Shown: piece by piece, positions 62,673 to 64,000 of the stretch | How the letters are laid out: each line of letters starts with the position of its first letter | Numbering within the stretch: position 1 is the first letter of the stretch | Assembly (NCBI GenBank): GCA_949294185.1 | Contig: CASFGA010000009.1 | Span: 125,968-189,967, forward strand | Direction of reading: 5' to 3' | Length of the DNA: 64,000 bases | Origin: an uncultured Bacteroides sp. | GTDB lineage: Bacteria; Bacteroidota; Bacteroidia; Bacteroidales; Bacteroidaceae | The notes under the pieces: generated by a model | Seen by the model: the letters and a program-made list of their open reading frames with translations, nothing else | Told to the model about the DNA's origin: nothing | Databases searched by the model: none | Position numbers and translations under genes: made by a program

Positions 62673-63998
62673 ATGAAACCGCAAGTGCTTATTGGTGCTG
62701 TAAATTCGGGCAGTGGAAAGACTACGCTGACCATCGGGCTACTGCGTGCTCTGAAGAAGCGCGGGTTGCAAGTGCAGCCTTTCAAGTGTGGGCCGGATTA
62801 CATAGACACGCAATATCATGCCATTGCCGCAGACAGAGATTCAATCAATCTGGATGCATGGATGGCTTCCAGGCAGCATGTTCAGTTTGTCTATAACCGT
62901 TATGCGGAGAATGCCGATGTTTGTGTTACGGAAGGCGTGATGGGACTTTTCGACGGCTATAAGCGGATGCAGGGAAGCAGTGCCGAGATGGCCAGACTGC
63001 TGAACATCCCGGTAGTTTTGGTGGTCAATGCCCGTGCTACGGCCTATTCGGTAGCGCCGGTTCTGTATGGTTTCAAACATTTTCGTCCTGCTCCGAAAAT
63101 AGTTGGGGTCATTTTCAACCAGGTGTCTTCGCCGGCTCATTATGCCTGTTTGAAAGAGGCTTGCGTGGAGGCCGGACTGGAGAGCTTGGGTTATCTTCCT
63201 GCTGAAGAATCGTTTCGGTTGCCTTCCCGCCATCTGGGATTGACATTGGTAGCCAAGAAAGCTATGGATGAACTTGCCGAGCGTATAGCTTGCGAGGTGG
63301 AGAGGCATATCGACATAAATAAATTGCTTGACTTGTGTACCCGCCCTTTCCCTTGTGCCTATAGTCTTCCCTATACGCAGGATGTTCCGGTAGATACAGT
63401 CCGCCGTCGTTTCCCGAAGATGCAGATTGCCGTTGCACGCGATCCCGCCTTCAGTTTCATCTATCGCGAAAATCTTGACCGCCTGCGTGAAATGGGCGGC
63501 TGCCTTACGTTTTTCAGTCCTCTTTATAGCAAGGAGCTTCCCAAAGCCGATTTGATTTATCTGCCTGGTGGGTATCCCGAACTTTTTTCACGCCAACTCC
63601 ACCGCCGTAAGCTACTGATGAAACAACTTTATGATTATGTTGAAACAGGAGGGAAGGTATTGGCAGAATGTGGCGGCATGATGCTCCTCGCCCGTTCGCT
63701 TACTACCCAGAAAGGGACAGTGTATGAGATGGCGGGAGCGTTGCCTTTGGCATGCACGATGGAGGATGCGCATCTGCATCTGGGATATCGCTGTACAGAA
63801 TATAGGGGAATGGTGTTGAAAGGGCACGAGTTCCATTATTCTTCAGTCGTTTCGCCGGAATCATTGCCCTCTGTTGCTGCCTTATATAATGCGAAAGGAA
63901 ATAAAGTTGCCACTCCTTTATACCGATATAAAAACGTTGTCGCCGGATATACCCACTGGTATTGGGGTGAAACGGATTTGTTCAGACTGTGGGAGTAG
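62673..63998 (+). CDS. cbiA: Cobyrinate a,c-diamide synthase CbiA/CobB
   Basis: 441 residues. N-terminal dethiobiotin-synthetase-like domain with P-loop AVNSGSGKTT at 9-18 and CGPDYIDTQYH near 39-49; C-terminal glutamine amidotransferase with nucleophile Cys in LAECGGMM near 335 and late HYSS/H-x-Y residues. Amidates cobyrinic acid at positions a and c. It ends 2 bp before the window edge; more cob genes may lie beyond. It acts upstream of CobQ, whose gene is 54 kb away. Confidence 0.95.
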   Translation: MKPQVLIGAVNSGSGKTTLTIGLLRALKKRGLQVQPFKCGPDYIDTQYHAIAADRDSINLDAWMASRQHVQFVYNRYAENADVCVTEGVMGLFDGYKRMQGSSAEMARLLNIPVVLVVNARATAYSVAPVLYGFKHFRPAPKIVGVIFNQVSSPAHYACLKEACVEAGLESLGYLPAEESFRLPSRHLGLTLVAKKAMDELAERIACEVERHIDINKLLDLCTRPFPCAYSLPYTQDVPVDTVRRRFPKMQIAVARDPAFSFIYRENLDRLREMGGCLTFFSPLYSKELPKADLIYLPGGYPELFSRQLHRRKLLMKQLYDYVETGGKVLAECGGMMLLARSLTTQKGTVYEMAGALPLACTMEDAHLHLGYRCTEYRGMVLKGHEFHYSSVVSPESLPSVAALYNAKGNKVATPLYRYKNVVAGYTHWYWGETDLFRLWE

Positions 63999-64000
63999 CA

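Overview
The window looks like chromosome of a gut Bacteroidales bacterium (Bacteroides or Phocaeicola type). The grounds are: many copies of the Bacteroidetes promoter -7 box TAnnTTTG, several with a TTTG-like -33 box 19 nt upstream; a frdC-frdA-frdB respiratory operon; DUF4294, NVEALA-type, BT4734/VirE-type and winged-helix DUF2582 genes; and many lipoprotein and Sec signal peptides. All calls come from reading the sequence; no database search was run.

Layout. 0-5.4 kb: nadA (cut by the window edge), an AT-rich gap rich in DnaA-box-like 9-mers, a SpoU/TrmH-type RNA methyltransferase, a DUF4294 protein, an HhH/beta-rich exported protein and a radical SAM enzyme. 5.4-8.9 kb (minus): late cobalamin genes cbiB, cobD, cobQ. 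9.2-12.8 kb (minus): fumarate reductase/succinate dehydrogenase. 13.0-13.9 kb: an iteron-like element, a structured RNA candidate and a small XRE regulator. 13.9-18.4 kb: a four-gene envelope cluster (beta-propeller, outer-membrane barrel, OmpA protein, von Willebrand A lipoprotein). 18.5-25.4 kb: an AraC regulator divergent from a TolC/HlyD/double-ATPase/two-permease export system. 25.5-30.5 kb: bile-salt-hydrolase-family enzyme, buk-ptb, and a C26-M19 peptidase fusion. 30.5-32.5 kb: two glycosyltransferases.

32.5-41.9 kb is the clearest accessory island. It holds two iteron-like elements around two unknown lipoproteins, a G+C-rich VapE-like gene, broken cytosine methyltransferase pieces with a recombinase tail, and a very A+T-rich operon: a small NVEALA-like exported peptide, a TolB-like propeller lipoprotein, a CxxC thioredoxin-fold protein and a dedicated signal peptidase I. 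A truncated metallophosphoesterase and a 26-bp perfect palindrome mark its right edge. 42-48 kb (minus) is a surface-glycan locus: two glycosyltransferases, LicD, a CDP-ribitol-synthase-like fusion and a flippase. 48-59.4 kb: metG, mutS, a second structured RNA candidate with two winged-helix genes, an MBL lipoprotein, tRNA-Asp, enolase, rubrerythrin and a SulP transporter. 59.5-64 kb: the other half of the cobalamin set, cobU-cobT-cobS-cobC and cbiA.

Together the two cob clusters cover corrin-ring amidation, aminopropanol attachment and nucleotide-loop assembly. The best candidates for undescribed biology are the NVEALA/propeller/thiol/signal-peptidase operon with its palindromic promoter, the three iteron elements of identical layout but two sequence types near VapE, and the two structured RNAs at 13.2 and 53.1 kb.
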